Source: Treponema sp. (GTDB lineage Bacteria > Spirochaetota > Spirochaetia > Treponematales > Treponemataceae). From it: a DNA stretch of 10,440 nt. The translations under genes and the position numbers were made by a program. Numbering within the stretch: the first letter of the stretch is position 1; each line of letters starts with the position of its first letter. Shown here in pieces: positions 1 through 7,172 of this stretch. Under the pieces are notes generated by a model. It was not told the origin of the DNA, did no database searches, and was given only the letters and a program-made list of their open reading frames with translations. Location: assembly GCA_021442965.1 (NCBI GenBank), contig JABUUX010000263.1, positions 1 through 10,440 of the forward strand, read 5' to 3'.

Positions 1-161
1 TTGAAAGCTTCATCTGAAACAGTCAGATACTTTAATTTGTCCAAGGCATCTGAACCGTTTGAAACAATTTCGCGCAGGAAGATGTCTTTGTTTGAATAAA
101 GAGAGTGGATAAGGAGTTTAAGAAGCTGATTTACTTCTGTCTGAAATTCATGTTTTGCCAT
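1..161 (-). CDS. htpG: HtpG (Hsp90 family chaperone), N-terminal fragment
   Basis: Cytosolic ATP-dependent chaperone of the Hsp90 family. The gene starts at the ATG complementary to 159-161 and runs leftward off the window, so only 53 codons are visible. They read as the classical HtpG opening: FQTEVNQLL at residues 6-14, then [18 protein letters not shown] at 18-35 and [11 protein letters not shown] at 37-47. E31 and N35 sit at the positions of the catalytic glutamate and the metal/ATP-binding asparagine of the GHKL ATPase fold. One small oddity is SNGSDAL where most homologues have SNASDAL. An AGAGG Shine-Dalgarno (complement of 170-174) lies about 8 nt before the start. No CIRCE-type inverted repeat (TTAGCACTC-N9-GAGTGCTAA) is present upstream. 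Family identity is seen directly; the rest of the protein lies outside the window. Confidence 0.95.
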   Translation of the reverse strand, partial: MAKHEFQTEVNQLLKLLIHSLYSNKDIFLREIVSNGSDALDKLKYLTVSDEAF

Positions 162-182
162 ATTTTAAACCTCTAAATAAGT

Positions 183-211
183 TTGATTTAAGTAAATGTA
201 TAGTTTAAAAT
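183..211 (+). promoter_or_regulatory. Candidate sigma-70 promoter for the first CotH lipoprotein gene
   Basis: TTGATT at 183-188 and TAAAAT at 206-211 are separated by 17 nt, a good housekeeping-type promoter on the plus strand. Transcription would begin near 218 and give a leader of about 60 nt. The region is very AT-rich, so chance matches are likely and a second AT-rich site around 241-262 cannot be excluded. Confidence 0.4.
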
Positions 212-221
212 AATAAAGATA

Positions 222-235
222 TGCCTTTTTAGGCA
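222..235. repeat. Short inverted repeat in the htpG/CotH divergent region
   Basis: TGCCT (222-226) and AGGCA (231-235) form a perfect 5-bp dyad around four T. It falls just downstream of the predicted transcription start of the plus-strand gene and upstream of htpG on the other strand. It could be a small operator or a leader hairpin. It is too short for a confident call. Confidence 0.25.
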
Positions 236-270
236 AGAGTTTTTATAAATATTCTTTTATATAGCTTTTT

Positions 271-275
271 GGAGG
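271..275 (+). promoter_or_regulatory. Ribosome binding site that fixes the start of the first CotH gene
   Basis: GGAGG at 271-275 lies 5 nt before ATG 281. It overlaps the in-frame TTG at 269 that could otherwise be read as the start, so initiation at 281 is preferred. Confidence 0.85.
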
Positions 276-280
276 GAAAA

Positions 281-2863
281 ATGAAAAGCATTAAGAAAAT
301 TTTGGTTACGCTGACTGCCGGACTTTTTATGTTCGGTGTTATCGGCTGTAATCCTATTGTGACTCCAAGTGAGGGGGGGGGGACTGAAAGTCCTGCAAAC
401 CCAGAAAATCCTGGAACACCGGAAACCCCTGGTGGAGAAAATCCAGAATCACCGGTACAAAATAACAACCCGGACCCAAGAGGAAGCCGCGAAGCAAATC
501 TTCAATTTATTTTTAACAATCAGACTTTAGGAACAACAACTCTTACAGTAAGACGAAGTGAATGGAATCAGCTTTTAAAAAATTATGATTATTTTTATAA
601 GAATGAAAACTGCGTAAGGGGCATTGAATACAAATATGAAAAAGACGGGGTAACATGGAAAATCGATAACATAGGATTCCGTCTAAGAGGTAATACAAGC
701 CGTTTCCGTCCTCAAGGAAAAGATTTCCCAAAAGATAATAGTGGAAATGTTAAAATGAACGAAAGCTGGAGTCAGGAATATTATACTTATGCCGCTACAT
801 GTCCTGATACAGATTACAGACAGTCACATTTTAAAGTAGATTTTGAAGAATTCCTGGAAGGTGATGCTGAAATGAAAATGGCAGGCTGTATGAAAGGCGT
901 GGCATTAAAAAGAATGGATTCAACCTGTACCCGTGAAATTATGTGTTATGATTTGTTCCACAAGTTCGGCATTTGGACAGCCCCATACGCAAGCCATACA
1001 AGAGTTTTGTTCAAGTTTGTAGAAGATGTTGATGAACAAGGAAACATAATTTCTGATACTACCAACTGTACAGTAACTGATGTAGATTTTGGTGTTTATG
1101 AAATGTTTGAAGAAGTAAACAAGCAGTCTCTTAAAGCTCGTGAAGACGGAAACAACAGTGCTTCAAATCCTTGGAAAAACAACAAAGGAAACCTTTGGAA
1201 AGTTTCAGGAGGCGACCTTTCAAATCCAAATGCAACAATGGATGTAGAAGAAAATCTGATTGAATTTAATGAAGACGGAACTTTTAAATCTTATATATGG
1301 AATCAACCGACTTATGATTTAAAAACAAACAAGGAAAGTCCTGATAAAGAGTCTGCAATTACGGAACTTCAAGGCTTTATTACAGAGCTGAAAAATTTAC
1401 CTTCTTCAAATACAAATGCAAATGATGAGAAGGCAATAAAAGACTTTTATGAAAAGTGGTTTGATATAGACTTTTTCTTAAAATCATATGCTGTAAATAT
1501 TCTTGTTGGAATGGACGACGATTACTGGGGAAACGCAAATAACTATTATCTTTATTTTGGAAAAGACAAGAATAAAAATACAAAAGTTTATTTTATTCCG
1601 TTCGATTACGACAACACTCTGGGTGCTTCCATTAAAGGAGATGCTGGGCAGCCTGAAGGCTTTAAGCAGAATCCATTGGAATGGGGAAGAGGTCAAAACC
1701 GCCCGCTTATGGACAAACTCCTTCTTGTTCCGGAATACAAACAGAAGTTCACAGATTACCTTCTGGAAGTTTCTGCAGAAACATCTGCTTGGAACTTTAC
1801 AGACTGCAGTGCCTTATTCCTTAAGTGGAAGGCTATGGTAGAACCTTATCTAAACAGCACAGATTTGGAAGGACACGTGGCAACAAAATCCTGGGGGGAT
1901 TATACATGGAAGCCAAGTGGTTATTCATTAACGACAGAATCTAATAATATTTATGACGCAACAAGAGATTCGTTTGAAAAATGGCTTAAAAAAATAGATA
2001 GCATTACCTTTGATTTAAACGGCGGCACCATAAACAGTTCTTCTGCTGACGTAACAGTTTCACAACCAGAAAATGGCAAGGCACTTGGAGGACTTGTAGG
2101 AGGTATTCCAGAAAAGAATGGATATATTCTTACAGGTTGGACTAAAACAAAAGATGCAGAAGATTATGTAAACTATGCAACATGTACAAAAGTATATGCC
2201 CGTTGGAAGACAAAGTCAGAAATTACAGATTTGTTTATTTATCCTATAAAAGATGATAATTATTCAGGAATTAAAATTGGAATTTTAAATGTTCCTTCGG
2301 CTGCATTTGTGCGAAATATTTATGTAAACGGTAAAAAGGTTTCAAGGGATGCTGCATATGGTACTTCCGATATCGTAACAGCATCAGAATGGGGATATCC
2401 TTTTACAAAGTCGGGAAACTCTTATACTGTAAAAATTGAGTTCAATAATGATAGTTGGGGTTCGTTTAGCGGAAATACTACTAATGAAATTACAATTAAA
2501 GCAGAAGACGGAATGGGTGATTTGTATTACAAGGCCAATGGATACAAATATACTATGAGCGGAAATAAACTTAAGTTTAACCCTGTTCCGGAACTCAGCC
2601 TTAGCGGACTGGACAGTTATGGAAAATATGAAGTAGAACTGAATACTACAAGCTGGGCATGGCAGGGCTCTAAGCAGATAACAACACTTCAGGATGAAAT
2701 TGATTTTACAGAATATTTGAATGGTGAAAATCCTGCAACATCTGGAACAAATATGCGGTTTGGAATCAGATTTGCAGGAAGCGATCCTTCAAATACTGGT
2801 TATGGAACTTACTGGTGCATTTTGTATGACTTTGGGGAGGACGCAGGGTTCGTTCTACAGTAA
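281..2863 (+). CDS. CotH-kinase-family lipoprotein with InlB-type repeat
   Basis: An 860-residue surface or periplasmic lipoprotein. A signal peptide ends in lipobox VIG-C with the lipidated cysteine at residue 23. A Gly/Pro/Glu/Asn-rich linker follows (about 24-70), then a CotH-family domain (about 74-565). Visible family motifs are RLRGN (134-138), LKRMD (209-213), FGVYEMFEEV, GNLWKVSGG, DDDYWGNANN (412-421) and FIPFDYDNTLG (438-448), whose acidic residues match the conserved Asp-rich region of CotH kinases. Residues 575-643 form a Listeria-Bacteroides (InlB B) repeat, starting ITFDLNGGTI and ending ARWK. The C-terminal module (about 647-860) is shared with the downstream paralogue. CotH proteins phosphorylate spore-coat proteins in Bacillus; here the substrate is unknown and spores are not implied. 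Codons 31-34 contain a run of ten G, a possible phase-variation site. The gene has its own terminator. Family assignment is confident; kinase activity is inferred. Confidence 0.88.
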   Translation: MKSIKKILVTLTAGLFMFGVIGCNPIVTPSEGGGTESPANPENPGTPETPGGENPESPVQNNNPDPRGSREANLQFIFNNQTLGTTTLTVRRSEWNQLLKNYDYFYKNENCVRGIEYKYEKDGVTWKIDNIGFRLRGNTSRFRPQGKDFPKDNSGNVKMNESWSQEYYTYAATCPDTDYRQSHFKVDFEEFLEGDAEMKMAGCMKGVALKRMDSTCTREIMCYDLFHKFGIWTAPYASHTRVLFKFVEDVDEQGNIISDTTNCTVTDVDFGVYEMFEEVNKQSLKAREDGNNSASNPWKNNKGNLWKVSGGDLSNPNATMDVEENLIEFNEDGTFKSYIWNQPTYDLKTNKESPDKESAITELQGFITELKNLPSSNTNANDEKAIKDFYEKWFDIDFFLKSYAVNILVGMDDDYWGNANNYYLYFGKDKNKNTKVYFIPFDYDNTLGASIKGDAGQPEGFKQNPLEWGRGQNRPLMDKLLLVPEYKQKFTDYLLEVSAETSAWNFTDCSALFLKWKAMVEPYLNSTDLEGHVATKSWGDYTWKPSGYSLTTESNNIYDATRDSFEKWLKKIDSITFDLNGGTINSSSADVTVSQPENGKALGGLVGGIPEKNGYILTGWTKTKDAEDYVNYATCTKVYARWKTKSEITDLFIYPIKDDNYSGIKIGILNVPSAAFVRNIYVNGKKVSRDAAYGTSDIVTASEWGYPFTKSGNSYTVKIEFNNDSWGSFSGNTTNEITIKAEDGMGDLYYKANGYKYTMSGNKLKFNPVPELSLSGLDSYGKYEVELNTTSWAWQGSKQITTLQDEIDFTEYLNGENPATSGTNMRFGIRFAGSDPSNTGYGTYWCILYDFGEDAGFVLQ
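373..382 (+). repeat. Poly-G(10) tract inside the CotH lipoprotein reading frame
   Basis: Ten consecutive G run from the last base of codon 31 through codon 34, within the linker just after the lipidated cysteine. With ten G the frame stays open. One extra G brings TGA (385-387) into frame immediately. One fewer G leads to an in-frame TAG at 528-530. Such a tract is a plausible slipped-strand ON/OFF switch. Confidence 0.9.
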
Positions 2864-2880
2864 ATTGTGAGTTTTATTCT

Positions 2881-2910
2881 AAAAGGCGGCATTTTTTGCC
2901 GCCTTTTTTT
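2881..2910 (+). terminator. Rho-independent terminator after the first CotH gene
   Basis: An 11-bp perfect stem, AAAAGGCGGCA (2881-2891) pairing with TGCCGCCTTTT (2897-2907), encloses a five-T loop and runs into T to 2910. It begins 17 nt after the stop codon. It separates the transcription of the two CotH genes. Confidence 0.93.
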
Positions 2911-2925
2911 ATATCGTGATATAAT
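2896..2925 (+). promoter_or_regulatory. Promoter of the second CotH gene, overlapping the terminator
   Basis: A perfect TATAAT lies at 2920-2925. TTGCCG (2896-2901) lies 18 nt upstream as a partial -35 element inside the descending arm of the terminator hairpin. Transcription would start near 2932, about 24 nt before the ATG. ATATC/GATAT arms (2911-2915 and 2918-2922) form a small dyad that overlaps the -10 element and could be an operator. Confidence 0.6.
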
Positions 2926-2955
2926 ATAAAGACAGATTAATTTTTTGAGGTCTTT

Positions 2956-5211
2956 ATGAAAAAAATCCTTTCTGCAGTATTTATTTTCTTTTCAGCAGCT
3001 TTGTTTTTTGGTGAAGAAAAATCAGAAGTAAAAGATTATTTAAATCCCGCTCCATATGAATCTATGAACCAAAATCTGGATTTCATTTTTAGCACAGAAT
3101 CTTTAGGTTCTATTACAATCACAATGAAACGGAGTGAATGGAACCAGCTTCTAAAAAATTATGATTACTTTTACAAAAATGAAAATCTGGTAAAAATTGA
3201 AAGTTTTGAATACGAAAAAGAAAATGCAAAATGGCTTCTCCCAGGAGGAGGAATAAAACTTAGAGGAAACTCAAGCCGTTTCAGACCTCAGGGAAAAGAT
3301 TCTCCGGACGATAAAAGCGGGCACCACCAGATGAATGCCGACTGGAGTCAGGAATATTATTATTACGCTTCCAGTTGTTCAGATGACGATTACCGTCAGT
3401 CTCATTTTAAAGTTGATTTTACTTTTGGAGATGCAAAAAAAAATCAGACTATGGCAGAGTGTTTAAAAGGTGTTGCATTAAAAAGAATGGATGCTTCATG
3501 TTCCCGTGAAATATTTTGTTACGATATGTTTCATCGTTATGGAATCTGGGCTGCACCTAGGGCAAGTCATACAAAAGTTTCTTTAAAATTTATTGAAGCT
3601 GATGGAAAAATTACTACAGTAAATTTTGGTGTTTATGAAATGTTTGAAGAGGTTACTGAGTATTCACTAAAAGCACGGTCACAAAAAGAAAATCAGGCAC
3701 AAAATGCGTGGCTAAATGAAAAGGGTAACTTGTGGAAAATCTCGGGAGGAGCAGATTTGGCTTATCCAGATGCGGCATACGGGTGTGAAGAAAATAAAAT
3801 TTTAAGTTTTGATGAAAACGGAAATCCTACAGACTGGATTATGGAAATGCCAACTTACGATTTAAAAACAAATAAGAAAAAACTGAACAGGGCAAAAAAA
3901 GAGCTCAAAGAATTTATTACGGAATTGAATGCTCTGCCGGATGTAAAAAATGCAAAAGATAAAGAATCAATACAAAAAATCAAAACTTTTTATGAACAAA
4001 AAATGGACGTAGATTTATTTTTAAAAACGTATGCAGTAAACATTCTTTTGGGTATGGACGACGATTATTGGGGTAATGCAAATAACTGCTACTTATATTT
4101 TAATGAAGGGAAAATGTTTTTTATTCCATTTGATTATGACAATACTTTGGGCTGTTCAATTTTAGGAAACGAAGGAGAGCCTCAGGGAATACAACAGAAT
4201 CCTTTGGAATGGGGCAGAGGTCAGAAGCGTCCTCTTATGGATAAGATGCTTCAAGTACCGGAGTTCAAAGAAAAATTTATAAATTATCTATTTGAAGTTT
4301 CTGCAGAAGATTCAGAATGGAATTTTGAAGATTGCAGTAAAAGATTTCTGAAATGGAAAGAAATGGCAGAACCTTATTTGAACAGTCCTGATTTGGATAA
4401 CAGGAACTCTGTAAAGTTTTGGGGTGATTTTTGCTGGAAACCAGCGGGATTATATTTGACCTCAAAAAAGAATAATATTTATGATTATACCAGAAAAATG
4501 ATTTGGAAAAATCTTGGAAAGCCAATTCCTGAAGATCCAAACGCTTTATCTATTTCCGAGGTAAAGAAGAGTTCAGAGAAAGGAATAACTATAGAAATAA
4601 AAAATATTCCTGAAAATGCTCACGTCCGCCAGATTTTTGTGAATGGGAAAATGGTTCAGGATATTTCATGGGATGAAAAAATAATTAAGGGAACCAGATG
4701 GAATTATCCTTATGTAAAAGCGGGGAATAAGTACACGGTAAAAGTCAGTTATCTGGATAATTTTTGGAGGCAGGTAGATTCAACTGACGGGCTGACAATA
4801 ACTGCAAAAAACGGACTTGGAGAAATTTCTGTTTCGAATATAGAAAATGTAGACTGGAAAGTTGAAAATAATATTTTTAAAATGACGGAACAGCCTAAAC
4901 TTTTATTAAATGAAAAATCGTTGTCATCTAAAAATAGTCCTGTGCTTTATGTGGAAGTTCAGGCGACAGACTGGAGCAACTGGGGTAGACTTACAGGGGA
5001 TGTAAAAACTATAAAGATTCCAGAGCTTAATGTTTATGATTCATTAAAGTTATGGCATGGGGATAATTTTAAAAATATGGAAGCTGATATTTTAAGTAAA
5101 AAGTTTATGATAAAAATTTATTATGTTATTTCTTATACAGAAGAAAGTGGCCCTATAAGATTTAATCTTATGGATATGAATATGAATAAGACTTTTACTG
5201 TTAAAAAATAG
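2956..5211 (+). CDS. Secreted CotH-kinase-family protein, paralogue of the preceding gene
   Basis: A 751-residue exported protein. The start has a TGAGG ribosome site (2946-2950) 5 nt upstream. Residues 1 to about 19 are a Sec-type signal peptide (KK, then a hydrophobic run ending ALFFG). There is no lipobox cysteine, so unlike its neighbour it is probably not lipidated. The CotH domain (about 40-520) aligns along its whole length with the upstream protein: RSEWNQLLKNYDYFYKNEN, LRGNSSRFRPQGKD, ALKRMD, DDDYWGNANN (368-377) and FIPFDYDNTLG (389-399). The C-terminal module from about residue 532 (ISEVKKSS, VRQIFVNGK, YTVKV, ITAKNGLGE) matches the end of the paralogue, but the InlB-type repeat between the two modules is absent. 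It is predicted to act outside the cytoplasm as a kinase-like enzyme of unknown substrate. It probably heads an operon with the ABC ATPase 9 nt downstream. Confidence 0.88.
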   Translation: MKKILSAVFIFFSAALFFGEEKSEVKDYLNPAPYESMNQNLDFIFSTESLGSITITMKRSEWNQLLKNYDYFYKNENLVKIESFEYEKENAKWLLPGGGIKLRGNSSRFRPQGKDSPDDKSGHHQMNADWSQEYYYYASSCSDDDYRQSHFKVDFTFGDAKKNQTMAECLKGVALKRMDASCSREIFCYDMFHRYGIWAAPRASHTKVSLKFIEADGKITTVNFGVYEMFEEVTEYSLKARSQKENQAQNAWLNEKGNLWKISGGADLAYPDAAYGCEENKILSFDENGNPTDWIMEMPTYDLKTNKKKLNRAKKELKEFITELNALPDVKNAKDKESIQKIKTFYEQKMDVDLFLKTYAVNILLGMDDDYWGNANNCYLYFNEGKMFFIPFDYDNTLGCSILGNEGEPQGIQQNPLEWGRGQKRPLMDKMLQVPEFKEKFINYLFEVSAEDSEWNFEDCSKRFLKWKEMAEPYLNSPDLDNRNSVKFWGDFCWKPAGLYLTSKKNNIYDYTRKMIWKNLGKPIPEDPNALSISEVKKSSEKGITIEIKNIPENAHVRQIFVNGKMVQDISWDEKIIKGTRWNYPYVKAGNKYTVKVSYLDNFWRQVDSTDGLTITAKNGLGEISVSNIENVDWKVENNIFKMTEQPKLLLNEKSLSSKNSPVLYVEVQATDWSNWGRLTGDVKTIKIPELNVYDSLKLWHGDNFKNMEADILSKKFMIKIYYVISYTEESGPIRFNLMDMNMNKTFTVKK

Positions 5212-5213
5212 GA
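5210..5213 (+). promoter_or_regulatory. Ribosome site embedded in the CotH stop codon
   Basis: The stop codon TAG (5209-5211) is part of AGGA (5210-5213), the only Shine-Dalgarno-like sequence before ATG 5221. The ATPase is therefore likely translated from the CotH transcript, possibly with translational coupling. Confidence 0.55.
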
Positions 5214-5220
5214 ATATAAA

Positions 5221-6264
5221 ATGAAAATAATCTTAAAAAATATTACAAAAAAATTTTCGGCAAGGGGACAAGACAAGAAAGAAGTTGTTGCAGTAGATAA
5301 TTTTAATTTGGAAATTCCCGATGGAAAACTTACCGCCCTTTTGGGACCTTCGGGTTGCGGTAAGTCAACTACGCTTTATATGATTGCAGGTCTTCTGGAA
5401 CCAACAGAGGGGAATATATTTTTTGGAGATGAAGACATTACAAAAGTTCCAACAGAAAAACGCGGAGTTGGACTGGTTTTTCAAAACTATGCTTTATATC
5501 CTCATCTTTCGGTTTTTAAAAATATAGCTTTCCCATTGGAAAATCAAAAAATTTCAAAAGAAGAAATAAAGGCAAGGGTTTTAGAAGCGGCAAGAATTGT
5601 TCAGATAGAAGATTTTTTGGAGCGTAAACCAAAGGAACTTTCTGGAGGCCAGCAGCAGCGTGTAGCCATAGCCAGAGCTTTGGTAAAACGTCCGCCAGTT
5701 CTATTGATGGATGAGCCACTTTCAAATCTGGATGCCAGATTAAGACTTCAGACGCGGGAAGAACTTCGGCGTATTCAAAAAGAGACGGGAATAACTACAA
5801 TTTTTGTTACCCATGATCAGGACGAAGCAATGAGTATTTCGGATTTAATTGTGGTGATGAAAGAAGGGGCTGTTCAGCAGATTGGAGTTCCACAGGACGT
5901 GTATGAAAATCCTGCAAATCTTTTTGTGGCTAAATTTCTTGGAACTCCCCCAATAAATGTTATCAGAACAGAAAAAAATGGAAATAAATATTTTATGGCT
6001 GTCAGACCTGAAGGTTTTTTTGTAATAAAAGATTCTGATTCAAAAAATGAAAATTCTATAAGTCTTACATTGGAGCGTGTAGAAACACAGGGGCGAGATA
6101 CGACTTTACTTTTGTCTCACCCTAAGTCAGAAAGCGGAATAATCAGGGCTATTCTAGATTCAGATGATGCTAAATCTCTTTTACCAGGGCCTGTAATTTT
6201 GGGACTTAAAGCAAATAAAGTTCACTTATTCACGGAAGATGGAAAACCTGCCGATAATTTGTGA
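5221..6264 (+). CDS. ugpC: Sugar ABC transporter ATP-binding protein, MsmK/UgpC/MalK type
   Basis: Cytoplasmic ATPase that powers CUT1-class importers for sugars, oligosaccharides or glycerol-3-phosphate. All nucleotide-binding motifs are intact: Walker [10 protein letters not shown] (42-50), Q-loop with Q88 in [13 protein letters not shown], signature [15 protein letters not shown] (140-154), Walker B LLMDEP with E165, D-loop SNLDAR and H-loop H198 in [11 protein letters not shown]. The C-terminal part (about 240-347) is a TOBE-like regulatory domain of the MalK family, recognisable from MAVRPEGF and the closing [11 protein letters not shown]. At 347 residues it is slightly shorter than the usual 360-370. 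No permease or solute-binding protein gene is adjacent. A matching type of permease begins at 9653, beyond feoAB, and this class of ATPase is known to serve several permease pairs, so it may be a shared energiser. The exact substrate cannot be read from the ATPase. Confidence 0.93.
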   Translation: MKIILKNITKKFSARGQDKKEVVAVDNFNLEIPDGKLTALLGPSGCGKSTTLYMIAGLLEPTEGNIFFGDEDITKVPTEKRGVGLVFQNYALYPHLSVFKNIAFPLENQKISKEEIKARVLEAARIVQIEDFLERKPKELSGGQQQRVAIARALVKRPPVLLMDEPLSNLDARLRLQTREELRRIQKETGITTIFVTHDQDEAMSISDLIVVMKEGAVQQIGVPQDVYENPANLFVAKFLGTPPINVIRTEKNGNKYFMAVRPEGFFVIKDSDSKNENSISLTLERVETQGRDTTLLLSHPKSESGIIRAILDSDDAKSLLPGPVILGLKANKVHLFTEDGKPADNL

Positions 6265-6265
6265 G

Positions 6266-7141
6266 ATGGGAAATTTTTATAAAAAATCATTTTCGTATGT
6301 ATTCTCTTTTTTAATTATTCTAACAACCTTTTATTCATGCCGAAGGGTTACACCAAAGCCTGTTCAAAGTGAAGAGATTTCCGAAGCACATGTGGAAGAA
6401 ATTTCAGAAGAAGAATGTCCTGAAGTTCTGCTTCCGTGTGTTGTTCTGGCTCCTTCTTTGGGATTAAATCTTTACGGACGCGACGGTAAAATGCATCGCA
6501 TGAGTTCGCTTTCCCGCGGAGACATTTTAGAAACTGTTACAAATGACGGGGTACAAGAGTCCTTGATTATTTCTGACGGAGAACGAAATCCCGAAAATTA
6601 TTATCATGCAGTTTTTGATTCCGTCGATTATTGGATTTATTCTGAATACATTGCGCCAAACTCTGAGCCGGCTATTGTTATAGAAAAACTTGAAGTAAAA
6701 GACTCCCTTTTGGAAGATTCAAATGTTATTGCAAGTCTGCCTTTTTCTGCCGTAATTGCAAAATCCTTTGAAGAAATTGGAAATCCAGAAGAAGAAAACG
6801 GATATGTAAAAATCTGGTTTTATGACAAGAATATTTCAAAAGTAAAAAGCGGATATGCCAAAAAAAATCAGGTAAGCACTTACGGGGATGATGTAGAAAT
6901 GGCTGCAATTGTTGAAAAGCTTAGAAGTACAACCCGTGCCACTCCAAGAAACGAGCTGTTTACAAAAGCTGACAAGCTGAATCCAAGTCCGGCAATGAAG
7001 AAAATTCTTGATGCAGAAAAGACCGAAAAAATTTCTTATGATTATCAGCAAGTATTAAAATCTATGCCTGGAGCACGGTATGTGGTAAATGTGGAAGAAC
7101 TGAATACCGTGGACCAGTCAAAAGATCCTTTTAAAAACTAA
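6266..7141 (+). CDS. Lipoprotein with two SH3-like domains
   Basis: A 291-residue predicted lipoprotein, function unknown. From ATG 6266 it has a short basic N-terminus (YKK), a hydrophobic run and a relaxed lipobox FYS-C with the lipidated cysteine at residue 25, of the loose type accepted in spirochaetes. An acidic Ser/Glu-rich stretch follows (about 34-52). Then come two bacterial SH3-like segments: about 57-131 (VVLAPSLGLNLYGRDGK to YWIYSEYIAP) and about 137-205 (IVIEKLEVKDSLL to SGYAKKNQVST). A helical Lys/Glu-rich tail ends the protein. The ATG is 1 nt after the TGA of the ATPase gene with no clear Shine-Dalgarno, so termination-reinitiation coupling is likely. An in-frame ATG at 6239 overlaps the ATPase gene but would put acidic and polar residues before the signal peptide. 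SH3-like domains in such proteins often bind peptidoglycan or other proteins; that role is inferred. Confidence 0.8.
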   Translation: MGNFYKKSFSYVFSFLIILTTFYSCRRVTPKPVQSEEISEAHVEEISEEECPEVLLPCVVLAPSLGLNLYGRDGKMHRMSSLSRGDILETVTNDGVQESLIISDGERNPENYYHAVFDSVDYWIYSEYIAPNSEPAIVIEKLEVKDSLLEDSNVIASLPFSAVIAKSFEEIGNPEEENGYVKIWFYDKNISKVKSGYAKKNQVSTYGDDVEMAAIVEKLRSTTRATPRNELFTKADKLNPSPAMKKILDAEKTEKISYDYQQVLKSMPGARYVVNVEELNTVDQSKDPFKN

Positions 7142-7172
7142 TGGTTGGAAGAATACACTGTTAAAATTACAG

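Noticed and set aside
269..280. TTG at 269 as an upstream start for the CotH lipoprotein
   Set aside because: The TTG overlaps the GGAGG ribosome site, which is properly spaced for ATG 281; starting there would place acidic residues before the signal peptide.
3435..3443. Run of nine A in the second CotH gene as a phase-variation tract
   Set aside because: A runs of this length are common in AT-rich coding DNA rich in Lys/Asn codons, and the run lies deep in the gene rather than near the start.
281..5211. Spore-coat assembly function for the CotH genes
   Set aside because: The family name comes from Bacillus, but spirochaetes do not form spores and no sporulation gene is present here. Only the domain family is claimed.
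6239..6265. ATG at 6239 as the start of the SH3 lipoprotein
   Set aside because: It adds nine residues (MENLPIICE) before a standard signal peptide and has no spaced ribosome site. ATG 6266, directly after the ATPase stop, gives a normal lipoprotein N-terminus.
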